NCBI GenBank assembly: GCA_937880795.1
Contig: CALGRQ010000153.1
Location: 1-9,245 of the forward strand
Direction of reading: 5' to 3'
From: an uncultured Dyadobacter sp.
GTDB taxonomy: Bacteria > Bacteroidota > Bacteroidia > Cytophagales > Spirosomataceae
Length of the DNA: 9,245 bases
Position numbers and translations under genes: made by a program
Notes under the pieces: generated by a model
Databases searched by the model: none
Seen by the model: the letters and a program-made list of their open reading frames with translations, nothing else
Told to the model about the DNA's origin: nothing
Shown: one piece after another, positions 1 to 7,026 of the stretch
How the letters are laid out: the number at the start of each line of letters is the position of its first letter
Position numbering within the stretch: position 1 is the first letter of the stretch

Positions 1-2
1 AC

Positions 3-59
3 TGGCATCAACGAAATTTCACCGCTCTCAATCCAACGCCGGAATTTTATAAATTTTAA
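3..59 (+). CDS. 3' end of an upstream gene (partial, unidentified)
   Basis: The frame starting at base 3 reads 18 sense codons ending in ...NPTPEFYKF and then a TAA stop at 57-59. The stop lies only 7 bases before a strong intrinsic terminator, the usual geometry for a gene end. The other two forward frames fit less well: one stops at 50-52 and the third runs straight through the terminator hairpin. The fragment is too short to name a family, so the gene is unidentified. Confidence 0.45.
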   Translation, partial: WHQRNFTALNPTPEFYKF

Positions 60-66
60 ACTTCAC

Positions 67-120
67 TCACGGGTGAACAAGCGCAATTCGCTTTTGTTCA
101 CCCGTGATTTTTCTTTTCTT
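67..120 (+). terminator. Intrinsic terminator of the upstream gene
   Basis: A 12-bp arm (67-78, TCACGGGTGAAC) pairs perfectly with 96-107. An inner AAGCG/CGCTT helix (79-83 with 89-93) closes a CAATT loop, leaving a two-base TT bulge at 94-95. The hairpin is followed directly by a T-rich tract (108-120). This is a textbook Rho-independent terminator for the gene ending at 59, so transcription of the secreted-protein gene starts afresh downstream. Confidence 0.9.
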
Positions 121-366
121 CCCTTCTTGTCGATCTGACAAAGATTATTGGCGAAAGTTTGTAGAATAACTTTTGTATGTAGATAGGTAGCCAATCGGTT
201 ACATTCCTAAAACACTTCTGTTAAAAATCTTATCGCACTTCTCTGGGCGACTTTTAGTTTGTACAAATTGATCGCAGAAATAGATATTATTCTACGTTAT
301 ATGAAGTAAAATGTTCATGTAGAATATATACGAATACTAAAATGATGTTAAAATATTTTTTAAGTT

Positions 367-416
367 ACTACAATTCATATATTTGACTTGTAGTTACATT
401 AAATATTACTTGTAGT
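367..416. repeat. Three phased TTGTAGT motifs around the -7 box
   Basis: ACTACAA at 367-373 is the reverse complement of TTGTAGT. Forward copies lie at 388-394 and 410-416, the latter two extended to the 9-mer ACTTGTAGT (386-394, 408-416). Start-to-start distances are 21 and 22 bp, about two helical turns, so all three face the same side of the helix. The first two form an inverted repeat that brackets the TATATTTG box. This arrangement suggests an operator, but the binding protein is unknown. Confidence 0.4.
378..385 (+). promoter_or_regulatory. Candidate Bacteroidota -7 promoter box (TATATTTG)
   Basis: TATATTTG matches the Bacteroidota primary-sigma consensus TAnnTTTG exactly. There is no clear -33 TTG at the expected distance; the region around 355-361 is only a T-run. 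The promoter may therefore be weak on its own or need an activator. Transcription from here would give a 5' leader of about 170 nt before the ATG at 561. Confidence 0.45.
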
Positions 417-560
417 ATTTATTGTTGTTTCTATGCATTTGTGTCGCTCAAATTTGACCATATATAGGTCTGTTTGGTACAAGTGAAACAAATGTCTCTT
501 ATCTATCATATTCATTAAAACAGCCTCTCCGAGGATGTGAAACATTAAAAAGTGTTGCTC

Positions 561-2726
561 ATGAAAACATTTACATCTCTTAGATTTTTAGACTTAGCAA
601 TGGCCAGAAGAATGGCTATTGGTGCGGCCATGCTTGCAGCAATGCCGTTTCAGGCATCTGCTCAATATTTTGAAAGAGTTTATGCAAATTCTGCGCCTGG
701 TCAATTCCAGGGAGGGGGAGTGAGCTCATTAGGTGTTGTTACTGATCGAGAAAATGCTCTGGCAACTAACGGTGTTACGGATTACTCTACGTTAACGGTG
801 CCGGTAGCGGTTGCAGGATTGACGAACGCCGTACAGGTCATAAAATTTGGTACTGCTCCATCAGCTGGAACGGCTTTAACGGTTAAGGTAGAAACAGGTA
901 GTAGTATATTGGGTTTAGTGGATTACTTGCAGGTTCAGGCTATGTCTGGTAATACTGAGGTTGGAGAGCCGATTACCGGTGCTAGTTTACTAGGATTACT
1001 GGGTGGTGGGGTGTTATCGGATGGAACCAACGTTGCTGAGGTAACTTTTGTACCCCGAAATGCTGGTGGTACAAGTGTAGCGTATGATGGGGTAAAACTA
1101 ACATTATCTGCTGCTGTTGGTGTTGGACTTACCACGAAATTTTACCATGCCTACTATTTGAAACCTGTTACTACCGCAGTTAATTGTGATGCACCGGTAG
1201 ATGCTGTTTACGGTGTAGGGGCAGGAGTGGCCAGCTTATTGGCAGGAGTGCTTAACCCTTATGCCGCAATAACTGGTTCGTCGCCGGCTACGCAAATTTT
1301 TACAGGAGCCACCGTGGGAGGATCCGTTTCTGAGACTGTATTGTTTGCTGGGCCAGCTGCCGGCGATGCGCTTGTAACCCTTTCTATACCTCCAACATTA
1401 CTTTCACTGGATTTATTGGATGCTATTGTTTTGGAAGCGTATAATGGAAGTACTTCAGTAGGATCGAGAACTTTAAGTAGTTTGCTGGATCTTGATTTGC
1501 TGGGTTTATTTAATAATGGAAATCAGATCACTTTACGCTTACCAACAACCGCGGCGTTTGATAGAGTTACTATCAAAACAGTTGCGCTGATATCTGCTCT
1601 TAGTAATTTGAATATACATAGTGTAAAAAGAGTTTTGCCAGTACCATCCGTAACCATTGGAAATAACGATCTTATCTATTTGGGTCAGACGGCTAATTTG
1701 ACGGCAACGTCGATTCACCAAACGGATAATATTACCTGGTATAACGGTTTAACGAGTGTTGGAACAGGAGCATCTCTTAATGTATCTCCAACTGAGACGA
1801 CTAGTTATACTGTAGACTCTAATTTGCCGGGTTGTACAACCAAGTCGGGTAAGGGGACAGCTGTGGTAACTGTTTTACCATTACCTACTCAAAACACATT
1901 ATCAGTAGCGGTTAAAGCTACTACTTATTCTGCAACAGTTGCTACAAACCCTACATCAGGACGTGCCCTATCCTTTGCATCAGCAGATTTTCCAACACAG
2001 ACGGGTCTAACGTTGAATTCAAGCACAGGTGAAATTTCCGGAACACCAACTGTTGATGGTACATTTAACTTTTCGGTGCTAATATCTGATGCAGGGCCTG
2101 CGTCTTCTGGTGCACGAGTAGCAGATATTGGGAATACACCAGCTCTGGGAGCGATTACTACTTATAATTATAGCTTAACGATTAACAACTCGTTACCGGT
2201 AAAATTGGCGTCTTTCTCAGCGCGTAAGGAAGGTAATATCTCAACACTTGCTTGGTCTACAACATCGGAGGTGAATAGTGAGCGTTTCGATATCGAAAGA
2301 AAAATTGAGGGTAACAACTGGACACTGATTGGAAGTAAAGCGGCAGCTGGCGATAAGTCTGATGCGGTAGACTACACATTTGTAGATCAAAATCCAGCGA
2401 ATGGTGAAAACCTTTATCGTCTTAAAATGATTGATAGAGATGGTTCATTTGCTTACAGCGGAATTCAAAGCCTAAGCTTTAAATTAAATCAAATTACGGT
2501 TTCTCCTAACCCTGTTTCCGGTTCTGAGCAAATCAAAATTCAGGTTGGCGACTGGGGATTGGTTAGTTCCGTGAGAGTTTTGAACGCCTTGGGACAAGTG
2601 GTGTTCCAGTCGACTCAGGAAGCGTCTTCTTATGTATCGGCTGATCAATTGAAGGCCGGTTTGTATATCGTACAAGTTACACGTAAAGATGGTCAGAAAG
2701 TTTCCAGTAAGTTTGTGAAGCTATAA
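561..2726 (+). CDS. Secreted T9SS-sorted cell-surface protein with Ig-like modules
   Basis: About 721 residues from the ATG at 561, preferred over the in-frame GTG at 552 because it gives a compact signal peptide (basic RR near residue 17, hydrophobic core, likely cleavage after QASA at residue 34). Two diverged repeats of about 105 residues occupy roughly 92-202 and 256-361. An Ig-like module follows at about 362-442 (SYTVDSN...VTVLPLP). A putative Ig/cadherin-like He_PIG module starts near 466 (LNSSTGEISGTPTVDGTF). The LPVKLASFSA...LAWSTTSEVNSERFDIER region (545-643) is the beta-sandwich that commonly precedes sorting domains in this phylum. The C terminus (about 645-721; SPNP, LNALGQVV, LKAGLYIVQV, KFVKL) is a type A T9SS sorting domain. 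The protein is therefore expected to cross the outer membrane through T9SS and be surface-attached or released. No catalytic domain is visible; an adhesin or matrix role is inference. It is probably transcribed alone, from the long leader. Confidence 0.85.
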   Translation: MKTFTSLRFLDLAMARRMAIGAAMLAAMPFQASAQYFERVYANSAPGQFQGGGVSSLGVVTDRENALATNGVTDYSTLTVPVAVAGLTNAVQVIKFGTAPSAGTALTVKVETGSSILGLVDYLQVQAMSGNTEVGEPITGASLLGLLGGGVLSDGTNVAEVTFVPRNAGGTSVAYDGVKLTLSAAVGVGLTTKFYHAYYLKPVTTAVNCDAPVDAVYGVGAGVASLLAGVLNPYAAITGSSPATQIFTGATVGGSVSETVLFAGPAAGDALVTLSIPPTLLSLDLLDAIVLEAYNGSTSVGSRTLSSLLDLDLLGLFNNGNQITLRLPTTAAFDRVTIKTVALISALSNLNIHSVKRVLPVPSVTIGNNDLIYLGQTANLTATSIHQTDNITWYNGLTSVGTGASLNVSPTETTSYTVDSNLPGCTTKSGKGTAVVTVLPLPTQNTLSVAVKATTYSATVATNPTSGRALSFASADFPTQTGLTLNSSTGEISGTPTVDGTFNFSVLISDAGPASSGARVADIGNTPALGAITTYNYSLTINNSLPVKLASFSARKEGNISTLAWSTTSEVNSERFDIERKIEGNNWTLIGSKAAAGDKSDAVDYTFVDQNPANGENLYRLKMIDRDGSFAYSGIQSLSFKLNQITVSPNPVSGSEQIKIQVGDWGLVSSVRVLNALGQVVFQSTQEASSYVSADQLKAGLYIVQVTRKDGQKVSSKFVKL

Positions 2727-2752
2727 CCTGGAATCGTTTTTTCGAATAATGA

Positions 2753-2788
2753 AAGAGAGCCGTCGGATTCAGGTCCGACGGCTCTCTT
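2753..2788. terminator. Perfect 15-bp hairpin between convergent genes
   Basis: AAGAGAGCCGTCGGA (2753-2767) pairs perfectly with 2774-2788 around the six-base loop TTCAGG. It lies 26 bases after the stop of the secreted-protein gene and 22 bases beyond the stop of the antiporter gene, which ends on the opposite strand. Neither side has a strong uninterrupted T-run (the forward tail is only TTGTTGTG), so termination efficiency is uncertain. Position and stem strength still favour a bidirectional terminator. Confidence 0.75.
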
Positions 2789-2810
2789 GTTGTGAAATGG
2801 ACTTTAAATT

Positions 2811-3890
2811 CTACGGAATAATGGTTGTGAAAAGGTAAACAGCGAATAACACGAGTAATACCACACCTTGCATAATGGTGGTCCGTCCTGTTCCAAAAGA
2901 AAGTGTAACCGTAAACAAAGACAGAATTAGTAAAAGGGTCGATTTGGTATCAATACCTAAGGTAATGGTTAACCCGGTATAAAAAGACATGATAGCAACT
3001 GCGGGAATCGTTAGTCCTATACTGGCCAGCGCAGATCCCAAAGCCAGATTAAGACTTATTTGCAGACGATTTCGTTTGGCAGCGCGCAAGGCTGCCAATC
3101 CTTCCGGTAGTAGAATCACAAAGGCAACAATTACACCCACAAGCGATTTGGGAGCACCGAGGTTCACAACGCCCTGCTCAATAGAGGGTGCCAAAATTTT
3201 GGCCAGGAGCACTACTGCCAGTAAACATACCAGCAATAGTATCAGGCTTAATAATGTTACGCTGTTGGAAGGCGGTGCAACATGTTCACCCTTCCCATCT
3301 TCACCTGCCGGTAAAAAGTAATCCCGGTGTCTTACGGTTTGTACCATTACAAAGGTACCATACAGAACAAGGGAGATAATTGCAACAAATATAAGCTGAC
3401 TTGTATTATATACCGGACCGGGAGCGCTGGTGGTATAATTTGGTAAAATAAGTGTTAGGATGGATATAGCGGTAAGCGTTACGAGGGCAGCGCTCACACC
3501 GTAGATGTCAAAGCGTTGTTCCTTATGTCGATAGCCACCAACCATTAAGCATAGTCCAATAATTCCGGTCAGAATAATCATTATTGCCGCAAAAACGGTA
3601 TCTCGGGCAAGCGCTGCTGTCTCTGGCCCGCCGGCAAGCATTAAGGATACAATAAGGGATACTTCAATTACGGTAATGGCGATAGCCAGTACCAGCGTTC
3701 CTAGGGGCTCACCAACACGGTGAGCGATCACCTCCGCGTGATGTACGGCACTAAGCACAGCACCAATAAGAGCCAATGCCAAAGCAATCTCAATAAAAAT
3801 ACCGTCTTGAAATGATTTGATATAATAGAGAATCCATGCAATAATAGGCGTTACGAGGGTCCATAATGGTAGCTTTATAATTGCTTTCAT
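2811..3890 (-). CDS. chaA: ChaA-type calcium (sodium)/proton antiporter
   Basis: 359 residues, close to the length of E. coli ChaA (366). It is a hydrophobic inner-membrane protein of the cation/Ca2+ exchanger superfamily with two homologous halves. The first alpha repeat is HHAEVIAHRVGEPLGTL with acidic residues E61 and E76 (residues 50-80), followed by RDT at 96-98. The second is LLPEGLAALRAAKRNR...NLALGSALASIGLTIP (residues 260-296) with P262-E263-G264, N281 and P296. A hydrophilic loop at about 187-210 separates the halves. SFGTGRT near 331-337 also matches ChaA. The expected role is export of Ca2+ and/or Na+/K+ in exchange for protons, in ion or alkaline-pH homeostasis. It appears to be a single-gene unit, convergent with the secreted-protein gene. 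The start ATG at 3888-3890 gives the usual N terminus; no Shine-Dalgarno sequence is seen. Confidence 0.88.
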   Translation of the reverse strand: MKAIIKLPLWTLVTPIIAWILYYIKSFQDGIFIEIALALALIGAVLSAVHHAEVIAHRVGEPLGTLVLAIAITVIEVSLIVSLMLAGGPETAALARDTVFAAIMIILTGIIGLCLMVGGYRHKEQRFDIYGVSAALVTLTAISILTLILPNYTTSAPGPVYNTSQLIFVAIISLVLYGTFVMVQTVRHRDYFLPAGEDGKGEHVAPPSNSVTLLSLILLLVCLLAVVLLAKILAPSIEQGVVNLGAPKSLVGVIVAFVILLPEGLAALRAAKRNRLQISLNLALGSALASIGLTIPAVAIMSFYTGLTITLGIDTKSTLLLILSLFTVTLSFGTGRTTIMQGVVLLVLFAVYLFTTIIP

Positions 3891-4255
3891 AAAAGGGTGT
3901 AGCGTTAATTTTAAAATATGATTTGGTGTAATGTATCAATGGCATCCCTAGACTAATTGGAAACCTACGAATAGATAATAAGCCGGATAGGCCAAAGCTG
4001 TAATGTAATCAGGATAAGACCCAATAACTCGGTTTGTATGGCTGCTTGGAACCTCCTAGCTCAATTTAGTAACTACTCGAGGAGGTTGAGTCTCACTTTT
4101 GTAAGATATACAAATTTCGTTCCCAATGAAATGCCACGAAGCTAAAAAATAAGGACATTAGGGAAGAGAAAGCAAAAATAATTGATCGAAAACTTTCCTT
4201 GCTATTGATAAATCCTGCTAGTAAATTTACAACTGTAAAAATAAAAAAGCAAGAT
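3891..4255. other. Non-coding interval upstream of chaA and the DUF932 gene
   Basis: About 365 bases between divergent genes with no supported CDS. On the minus strand TTG (3937-3939), about 18 bases from TATTTTAA (3911-3918), is a weak chaA promoter candidate. An 8-bp inverted repeat, AACCTCCT (4050-4057) and AGGAGGTT (4080-4087), encloses a 22-base loop; CTCAA (4060-4064) and TTGAG (4086-4090) could form a competing pair. I find no exact TAnnTTTG box for the DUF932 gene. The region could hold two ordinary divergent promoters or a decayed junction of an inserted segment. Confidence 0.4.
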
Positions 4256-5197
4256 ATGACATATATTAGTGCTCAACCTCATTTTACGGATTCGTGGAAT
4301 GATATATGTTATCCCGTTGAGCCCGTGTGGTTAACGGAATTGTTGCCTGACTATGATATAATGGCTACCGATAGGCAGCAAATTATTGTTGGGCATCCGG
4401 AGGGAGGGCGCAAAACAATTTTTGGTATACAAAGCGCTGAATATACAATTGTTCCCAATGCTACAATTCGCGATGTAGTTGATGAACTACTGTCAGATTA
4501 TACCTTGCAGATCAAGTATACCACAACAGGGGAGTTTAGTCTGCATATCATTCTACCAGAGAAACACTCGGTAGGAAGTGAAGAACTTTACAAATGTTTG
4601 ATCATAACCAACAGCTATAATGGCAAAACACCATTCAGTATACAGGGGCAGACGTTAACAGGCATGGTTTATAATACTTCCAGTATGTTCAGGACCATTT
4701 GCAAAAATGGACTTATGGGTTGGGCGGATTCCTTCAAACAATTGTCAACTTACCAAGATTGGCTCATGCATTTACCAGCCGGTAAGGAGAAGAGTCGGGG
4801 AAGTAACGCATCATTATTGCAGAGCACTTTTAAGCCAGAATCGATCAGATTTTCAAAAAACTCGCTCCATCAACAATTGTATGATTTATTACGAGGTCAT
4901 CTTGGTGCCAATTTGAACCTTACTGCTACTGTTTATGCCCATTTGCAACAGACTCCTATTAGAAAAGTTGACGACGAGATTTTGAAAAAGCTACCCATAC
5001 CCGTTCAGTTGGCCAAACAAGCTAAGGAGCGGCTCAGGTTGGAAGAACGGTTGTTAAATGCGGAACCGTCATATTGGTTAATATACAATGCCGTGAACCA
5101 CGCTCTATTTAATGCAAGAAGCAGTTTGACATTGAATGACCGGTACCGGCTTGATGAGCGCGTATTTCATCAACTAGCGGCTCAGGCATACGCCTAA
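4256..5197 (+). CDS. DUF932-like phage/plasmid-related protein
   Basis: About 313 residues from the ATG at 4256. The frame is open back to a TTG at 4199, but the extra 19 residues look like leader sequence. The pattern resembles the DUF932 (phage/plasmid-like protein) family: an AEYTIVPN segment near 61-68 followed by a short helix (RDVVDELL), a mixed beta region, NSYNG at 119-123, and RTICKNGLMGWAD from 146. The last segment corresponds to the family's conserved Arg-x-x-Cys-x-Asn block. A charged helical region (about 240-270) and a C-terminal domain follow. There is no signal peptide or membrane segment, so it should be cytoplasmic. Family members sit mainly on phages, plasmids and integrated elements and have no established biochemical function. 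No integrase, transposase or relaxase is visible nearby. The family call is by pattern memory, not alignment. Confidence 0.6.
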   Translation: MTYISAQPHFTDSWNDICYPVEPVWLTELLPDYDIMATDRQQIIVGHPEGGRKTIFGIQSAEYTIVPNATIRDVVDELLSDYTLQIKYTTTGEFSLHIILPEKHSVGSEELYKCLIITNSYNGKTPFSIQGQTLTGMVYNTSSMFRTICKNGLMGWADSFKQLSTYQDWLMHLPAGKEKSRGSNASLLQSTFKPESIRFSKNSLHQQLYDLLRGHLGANLNLTATVYAHLQQTPIRKVDDEILKKLPIPVQLAKQAKERLRLEERLLNAEPSYWLIYNAVNHALFNARSSLTLNDRYRLDERVFHQLAAQAYA

Positions 5198-5248
5198 CTT
5201 TAGTTTAAATAACAATATACACATTATCTATCTTAACACTTTTACACC

Positions 5249-5572
5249 ATGTATTCATCAAACTTAGAAGGAAATTCAGTCGTAAATAAACTGAATCAGC
5301 TCAATGGTATTTTGAAGGTACAGAATATATATTCGGACGGAAATTGGTCTTTTGCTCAGCCTGATGACTTGCAGCTATATGCCTGCTTTATCAAAGAAAA
5401 TGTAAATATTTTGGGCGAAGTCAGGAAAGACGCGGGTCAGCAACAGGTTCTGATTTCCGAAAACAATGTGAAAAAGTTTACCAGTTTATTGAACCGCACC
5501 ATTCGCCTCAACGAAGGGTTGTCTCGTCAGGAGCGTATTTTTATTCAACAGTTTTGGTGCGCATTCCAGTGA
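5249..5572 (+). CDS. Small hypothetical protein downstream of the DUF932 gene
   Basis: 107 residues starting MYSSNLEGNSVVNKLNQ, soluble and mixed in charge, with no signal peptide, membrane segment or motif I recognise. A central stretch (about 36-60) looks like beta strands; the C-terminal half (about 70-107) looks helical and ends in an aromatic segment, FIQQFWCAFQ. It begins 51 bases after the DUF932-like gene on the same strand with no terminator between, so the two are probably cotranscribed and may work together. There is no Shine-Dalgarno sequence, as elsewhere in the window. It ends 13 bases before the convergent AraC gene's stop. Function unknown; the reading frame is credible because it is isolated and has no competing frame. 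Confidence 0.65.
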   Translation: MYSSNLEGNSVVNKLNQLNGILKVQNIYSDGNWSFAQPDDLQLYACFIKENVNILGEVRKDAGQQQVLISENNVKKFTSLLNRTIRLNEGLSRQERIFIQQFWCAFQ

Positions 5573-5585
5573 TAAGGATGCCTCG

Positions 5586-6461
5586 TCAAACGATGCTGTT
5601 GTTTAATTTATAGTGAGTGGGGGTGAGTCCTGTGGTTTTCTTAAACATTCTCGAAAAATAGGAAAGGCTTTCAAATCCGGTTTCTATGGCTATTTCAGAT
5701 AATGGGAGGCTTGTGGTTAGCATCAGGTATTGCGCTCTTTCTATTCTTTTCTTTTGCAAGTACGCAAGAGGACGTTCCCCAGTGTAGTTGAGGAAAATTC
5801 TGGAAAAGTAATTGGTATTTTGATGGGCCCTTTCTGCAAGATGTTCGACCGTAATGTTGGCCTGTAAGTTGGTTTGTATATAATGAATCGCATCCAGAAT
5901 TTTGGATGGTATTTTTTTTGTTTCCACTGAATTAGGTTTGTCATCATTCAAAAAACGAGCAATTAATTGCAAGATGAGCCCTTTTGTTTCTATATAACTC
6001 CCCAGTGAAATCAGGTTGTTGCGTTGCTGAAATAAATCCAGCGTAGGTGGCCTGTCGTAGTCTTTTGGGTTTTCTGATTTCCCCAAACCTCTACCGGGAT
6101 TTAGCTTCAGAATGCGTTGAAAAATCTTGTGATCCGCCTCATTAGATTCAATTTTATGTACTCTTCTATCGGCAGAGAATAGGGGTTGACCATCCCGGTT
6201 TTGTTCCAAAACATGTATATAGTATTGACTCAGGAAGCTCTGACAATGGTGATTGCAGAGCGTAAAGCTGGGAATTAAATACATAAATCCTTTTTCCAAG
6301 ATCAGATCGTCATCGTCGCTCCCCAAGGACCCATGCCCATCATCGATCAGGTATAACCTATAAAATGGGCTGATCACATGATGGTAATTCCAATTTTTGT
6401 TCAATTTGATGTAATCGGCATTTAATAGAGAAAATGTAGATTTGAACTCGGTATTGTTCAT
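5586..6461 (-). CDS. AraC-family transcriptional regulator, probable regulator of the sugar operon
   Basis: 291 residues. The N-terminal part (about 1-180) is a divergent sensor region of the AraC cupin type; YRLYLIDDGHGSL, LEKGFMYLIP and FTLCNHHCQSFLSQYYIHV fit the usual strand pattern of such domains. The C-terminal domain (about 184-285) is a clear AraC DNA-binding unit with two helix-turn-helix motifs: ITVEHLAERAHQNTNYFSRIF and LSEIAIETGFESLSYFSRMFKK, the latter followed by TGLTPTHYK. It is divergent from the mutarotase-symporter-dehydrogenase operon across 193 bases, the standard position for a local sugar-responsive activator. The inducer is not readable from sequence; L-fucose or a related sugar is inferred from the neighbours. 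The start at 6459-6461 gives a complete N-terminal domain. Confidence 0.88.
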   Translation of the reverse strand: MNNTEFKSTFSLLNADYIKLNKNWNYHHVISPFYRLYLIDDGHGSLGSDDDDLILEKGFMYLIPSFTLCNHHCQSFLSQYYIHVLEQNRDGQPLFSADRRVHKIESNEADHKIFQRILKLNPGRGLGKSENPKDYDRPPTLDLFQQRNNLISLGSYIETKGLILQLIARFLNDDKPNSVETKKIPSKILDAIHYIQTNLQANITVEHLAERAHQNTNYFSRIFLNYTGERPLAYLQKKRIERAQYLMLTTSLPLSEIAIETGFESLSYFSRMFKKTTGLTPTHYKLNNSIV

Positions 6462-6528
6462 TATTTGCTAAAAATCTTGAAGATGGATGGGATAAAATTA
6501 TCAAAAAAAGTCCGATTTGTTAAAATGA

Positions 6529-6547
6529 TACAATATTTTGTACAATA
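6529..6547. promoter_or_regulatory. Candidate operator in the divergent araC/sugar-operon region
   Basis: TACAA (6529-6533), a four-base TATT spacer and TTGTA (6538-6542) form an inverted repeat. The heptamer TACAATA occurs twice in direct orientation at 6529-6535 and 6541-6547, 12 bp apart. The element lies about 20-38 bp upstream of the candidate -7 box of the operon, where an AraC-type activator would bind. The binding protein is inferred from position only. Confidence 0.35.
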
Positions 6548-6566
6548 AGGATAAATAATTATACTA

Positions 6567-6574
6567 TAAATTTG
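6567..6574 (+). promoter_or_regulatory. Promoter -7 box of the sugar operon (TAAATTTG)
   Basis: TAAATTTG matches the Bacteroidota TAnnTTTG consensus exactly. A TTTG at 6537-6540 could serve as the -33 element, but the 26-base gap is longer than the usual 17-23, which would suit an activator-dependent promoter. The predicted transcript start near 6581 would leave a 5' leader of roughly 70-75 nt before the mutarotase ATG. Confidence 0.55.
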
Positions 6575-6654
6575 TTTCAATCATTTCGTCTTGCCCATAA
6601 CTGGTTGGATGGCCGGACTGAGTACATACGTTCCTAAAAAATAATCCTAAAAAT

Positions 6655-6990
6655 ATGAAGCGCTATTGCCTTGCCCTAGACCTGAAAGATGATCAGGAAC
6701 TTATTGCCGAATACGAAAAGTGGCACAAACCTGAAAATTTCAGACCCGAAATTCATAAGAGCATTACAGATGCAGGTGTACTGGCGATGGATATATATCG
6801 GACCGGCAATCGACTTTTCATGATAATGGATACGGAGGATGACTTTGATTTTACCAGGAAATCAAAAATGGATGCAGAGAATCCGAGAGTGCAGGATTGG
6901 GAAAATTTCGTATGGAAGTTTCAAGAGCCTATACCCGGCTCAGCTCCTGGTGAAAAATGGATCCTGATGGATCAAATATTCAAGTTGTAG
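6655..6990 (+). CDS. L-rhamnose/L-fucose mutarotase, RhaM (DUF718) family
   Basis: 111 residues, close to E. coli RhaM (104). This family is a small dimeric alpha/beta-barrel that interconverts the alpha and beta anomers of 6-deoxyhexoses. Conserved features align by eye: EYEKWHKP places Y20 and H24 at the E. coli Tyr18/His22 positions; the segment AMDIYRTGNRLFMIMD supplies Y48 at the second catalytic tyrosine position; W82 lies in VQDWENFVWKFQEP; and the C terminus WILMDQIFKL matches the family ending. It is the first gene of the operon, 36 bases before the FucP-type symporter. The family name is L-rhamnose mutarotase, but the neighbours point to L-fucose or a similar sugar, so no symbol is given. 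The start ATG follows an A-rich stretch with the repeat TCCTAAAAA (6632-6640, 6645-6653). Confidence 0.85.
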   Translation: MKRYCLALDLKDDQELIAEYEKWHKPENFRPEIHKSITDAGVLAMDIYRTGNRLFMIMDTEDDFDFTRKSKMDAENPRVQDWENFVWKFQEPIPGSAPGEKWILMDQIFKL

Positions 6991-7026
6991 TAAAAGCTGA
7001 TATCTCTAAACCTTAAATTAAATTTT

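Larger units (their letters stand above)
121..560. other. Long AT-rich leader with no coding capacity
   Basis: About 440 bases without a credible gene on either strand, strongly AT-rich, especially 281-420. It holds a perfect TTTGTACAAA palindrome at 258-267 and three copies of GTAGAATA (161-168 and 319-326 forward, 288-295 inverted); the last two could form an AT-rich hairpin. It also holds the -7 box and TTGTAGT repeats listed separately. I see no RNA gene in it. It is best read as the promoter and long 5' untranslated region of the secreted-protein gene. Confidence 0.6.

Noticed and set aside
148..175. TTG (148-150) followed by TAACTTTTG (167-175) as a promoter for the secreted-protein gene.
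   Set aside because: The box does not match TAnnTTTG in register, and it lies almost 390 bases from the start codon; the box at 378-385 is a better candidate.
161..326. Three GTAGAATA copies (161-168, 288-295 inverted, 319-326) as a repeat array.
   Set aside because: Spacing is irregular and the DNA is very AT-rich, so chance is plausible; noted only in the leader entry.
2989..3379. Forward-strand reading frames opposite the antiporter gene.
   Set aside because: They are antisense shadows of a clearly coding ChaA homologue and show no protein features of their own.
3952..4056. Minus-strand open stretch of about 35 codons reading ...SYPDYITALAYPAYYLFVGFQLV, which looks protein-like.
   Set aside because: It is bounded upstream by a TAG stop with no usable start codon, and it is short enough to be chance; a decayed membrane-protein relic cannot be supported.
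5573..5610. Search for a terminator between the small orphan gene and the convergent AraC gene.
   Set aside because: No inverted repeat with a T-run was found in the 13-base gap or just beyond it.
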